Part shown: positions 39,001-40,382 of the stretch, one piece after another
How positions within the stretch are numbered: position 1 is the first letter of the stretch
How the letters are laid out: the number at the start of each line of letters is the position of its first letter
Source: Methanoculleus sp.
GTDB taxonomy: Archaea > Halobacteriota > Methanomicrobia > Methanomicrobiales > Methanoculleaceae
Length of the DNA stretch: 40,382 nt
NCBI RefSeq assembly: GCF_030019085.1
Contig: NZ_JASEFJ010000017.1
Span: 1-40,382 of the forward strand
Reading direction: 5' to 3'
The notes under the pieces: generated by a model
What the model saw: the letters and a program-made list of their open reading frames with translations, nothing else
Database searches by the model: none
Told to the model about the DNA's origin: nothing
Program-made: the position numbers and the translations under genes

Positions 39001-40382
39001 ATGACTGCTGAAGACCCATATCCCGAAACAGGTGTTGAGAATCGACCTCTCTCCCAGTACACCGTTGAGGATATCCCGGTTCTTCTTGCAGTCATCGGTG
39101 ATCTCAAGCGTCTCATCACGGAACTCCGTGCTGAGAATGCTCACCTAAAGGCCCGGATTGCCGACCTCGAATCCCAGTTGAACCAGAACAGTCGCAACAG
39201 CAGTCGCCCTCCCTCGATGGATGGGTTTCATCGACCAAAAACATCACGGAAGAAGGGTGAACGCCCTCCGGGTGGTCAGAAGGGCCACGAAGGTCATACC
39301 CTTCAGCTCGTTCCAAACCCGTATGTGGTCCTCGTCCATACTGCTTCCACCTGTTCCCGGTGCGGGGCATCCCTGGAACATGTCGACCCATCTGTCGTAG
39401 AACGACGTCAGGTTTTTGACATACCTCCTCCCCGGATTATCGTGACTGAACACCGTGCAGAACACAAACGGTGCCCCCATTGTGGGTGTTTTCACCCAAC
39501 TGATTTCCTGTCGAGGTAGCGCACCCCGTGCAGTATGACATCAACCTGAAGGTGCTCCTGGTCTATTTCTGCATCTACCAGCTGCTTCCCTATGAACGGG
39601 CCTCTGAGATGGTTTTTGACCTCTTTGGCCACTCGTTGAGCCAGGCAACTGTTGTTGCAATCACGGGTGAGTGCTCTCGAAACCTGACCGGAGTTGAAGA
39701 ACATACCCGAAACCTCCTGCAAGATGCACAGGTTCTCCACGTCGATGAAACCAGCATGCGGGTGGGCGACACGCGGCATTGGCTGCATGTCGCCAGTACC
39801 GACCACCTCACCTCCTACGGGTGCCATCGAAAACGAGGAGCGCAAGCAACCGATGCCATGGGAATCCTGCCCGCACTCCAGGGAACGATGATCCATGACT
39901 TCTGGGCGCCATACTTCAGGTATACCAGTGATCATGCTATCTGTAACGCCCACCTCCTGCGCGAACGCCGGGGGATCTCAGAGAACTACAACCATCAGTG
40001 GAGCAAAACTCTGAGCAACCTCCTCAACGGGATAAAAGCCGCGGTGGATGTTGCAAAAGAAGAGGAGACTATTCTCGTGCCGGAGAGAATCGCTGCCTTT
40101 GAAGAACAGTATCAGAAGATTCTCAAAGCAGCGGAGGAGGAAACGAAAATCTCCGAGACCCCAGGGGACAGGGAAAGCATGGGAGAAAGAAACAGTCAAA
40201 AGCAAAGAATCTCCTGGATCGTTGTCGCAACTACCAGGAAGAGATCCTGGCATTCATGAAGGATTTCAACATCCCCTTCACCAACAATCAGGCCGAGAGA
40301 GACCTTCGGATGATGAAACTGAAACAGAAGATCTCCGGAGTGAAGAGGGGGCTATGAATTTCTGCAGGGCCAGAGGATTCAT
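39001..40382 (+). pseudogene. IS66-family transposase, multiple frameshifts, runs off window
   Basis: The sequence follows an archaeal IS66 TnpC throughout but in three different frames. Segment 1 (39001-39519) has the leucine-zipper-like AENAHLKARIADLESQL, NSRNSSRPPSMDG and the zinc-ribbon cysteines CSRCG/CPHCG, and ends in a stop where the family continues. Segment 2 (from about 39516) carries HVDETSMRVG and MIHDFWAPYF, the first two DDE aspartates. Segment 3 (from about 40193) gives [18 protein letters not shown] and [19 protein letters not shown] with the catalytic glutamate. A fourth shift near 40338 leads to [13 protein letters not shown] at the window end. At least three indels make it inactive. 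The TATA-like TTTTTATAATGG (38971-38982) lies upstream. Confidence 0.85.

Noticed and set aside
39501-39530. Programmed frameshift in the IS66 transposase
   Set aside because: There is no slippery sequence at the break, further indels occur downstream, and IS66 TnpC is normally one frame; decay or sequencing error is simpler.
1-40382. tRNA, rRNA genes and CRISPR arrays
   Set aside because: No tRNA-like arm patterns, rRNA core sequences or regularly spaced identical repeats were recognised by eye on either strand.

Overview
The window is archaeal and most likely comes from a hydrogenotrophic methanogen of the Methanomicrobiales, close to Methanoculleus. This placement is inferred from gene content, not from a database search. 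The markers are archaeal DnaG primase, the proteasome-activating nucleotidase PAN, aMBF1, the methanogen-type early shikimate pathway (ADTH synthase plus 3-dehydroquinate synthase II), a hypC-hypA-hypE hydrogenase maturation operon with a separate M52 hydrogenase protease, an MptN-like glutamate ligase, a UPF0058 protein, and TATA-box promoters that often predict leaderless mRNAs. The DNA is GC-rich, with AT-rich islands only at promoters.

Layout. 1-2.0 kb: the 3' end of an unknown gene, DNA polymerase IV and an HNH endonuclease. 2.0-6.9 kb: a geranylgeranyl-reductase-family flavoprotein, a frameshifted beta-lysine acetyltransferase (ablB), a radical SAM/HhH DNA-modification or repair protein and a B12-binding radical SAM protein. 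6.9-10.8 kb: an ABC-2 exporter made of two permeases and a divergent ATPase; one permease carries a PrsW-like intramembrane protease domain. 11.1-15.0 kb: an HTH-CBS regulator, triosephosphate isomerase and a U32 peptidase. 15.4-23.9 kb: an almost complete aromatic amino acid pathway. Eight tightly coupled minus-strand genes (aldolase paralog, ADTH synthase, DHQ synthase II, tyrA, pheA, aroA, an aroK-aroE fusion, aroC) lie behind one promoter with a palindromic operator, and aroD is convergent. 24.2-26.0 kb: aMBF1 and PAN, divergent. 26.6-30.8 kb: hypC-hypA-hypE, a GNAT, a DUF2156 protein and dihydroorotase. 31.0-34.6 kb: DUF167, dnaG, UPF0058, a RimK/MptN-like ligase and a hydrogenase protease. 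34.7-36.8 kb: a three-gene cluster of a DUF2226-like protein, a membrane-anchored roadblock-like protein and a MinD/ParA ATPase. 37.0-40.4 kb: mobile DNA, consisting of an IS21-like left end, two overlapping DUF1670 genes, a truncated istA and a decayed IS66-family transposase that runs off the window.

How it works together. The aro cluster should take an ADTH-type precursor through 3-dehydroquinate and chorismate to phenylpyruvate and hydroxyphenylpyruvate; no chorismate mutase is visible here. The hyp genes and the M52 protease mature [NiFe] hydrogenases.

The best candidates for something undescribed are (i) the IS21-like element carrying a tandem DUF1670 cassette flanked by matching palindromes, (ii) the DUF2226/roadblock-like/MinD module, (iii) the ABC-2 permease-PrsW fusion and (iv) the operator of the aro operon. 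Promoters, start sites and RNA structures were read by eye and are predictions.
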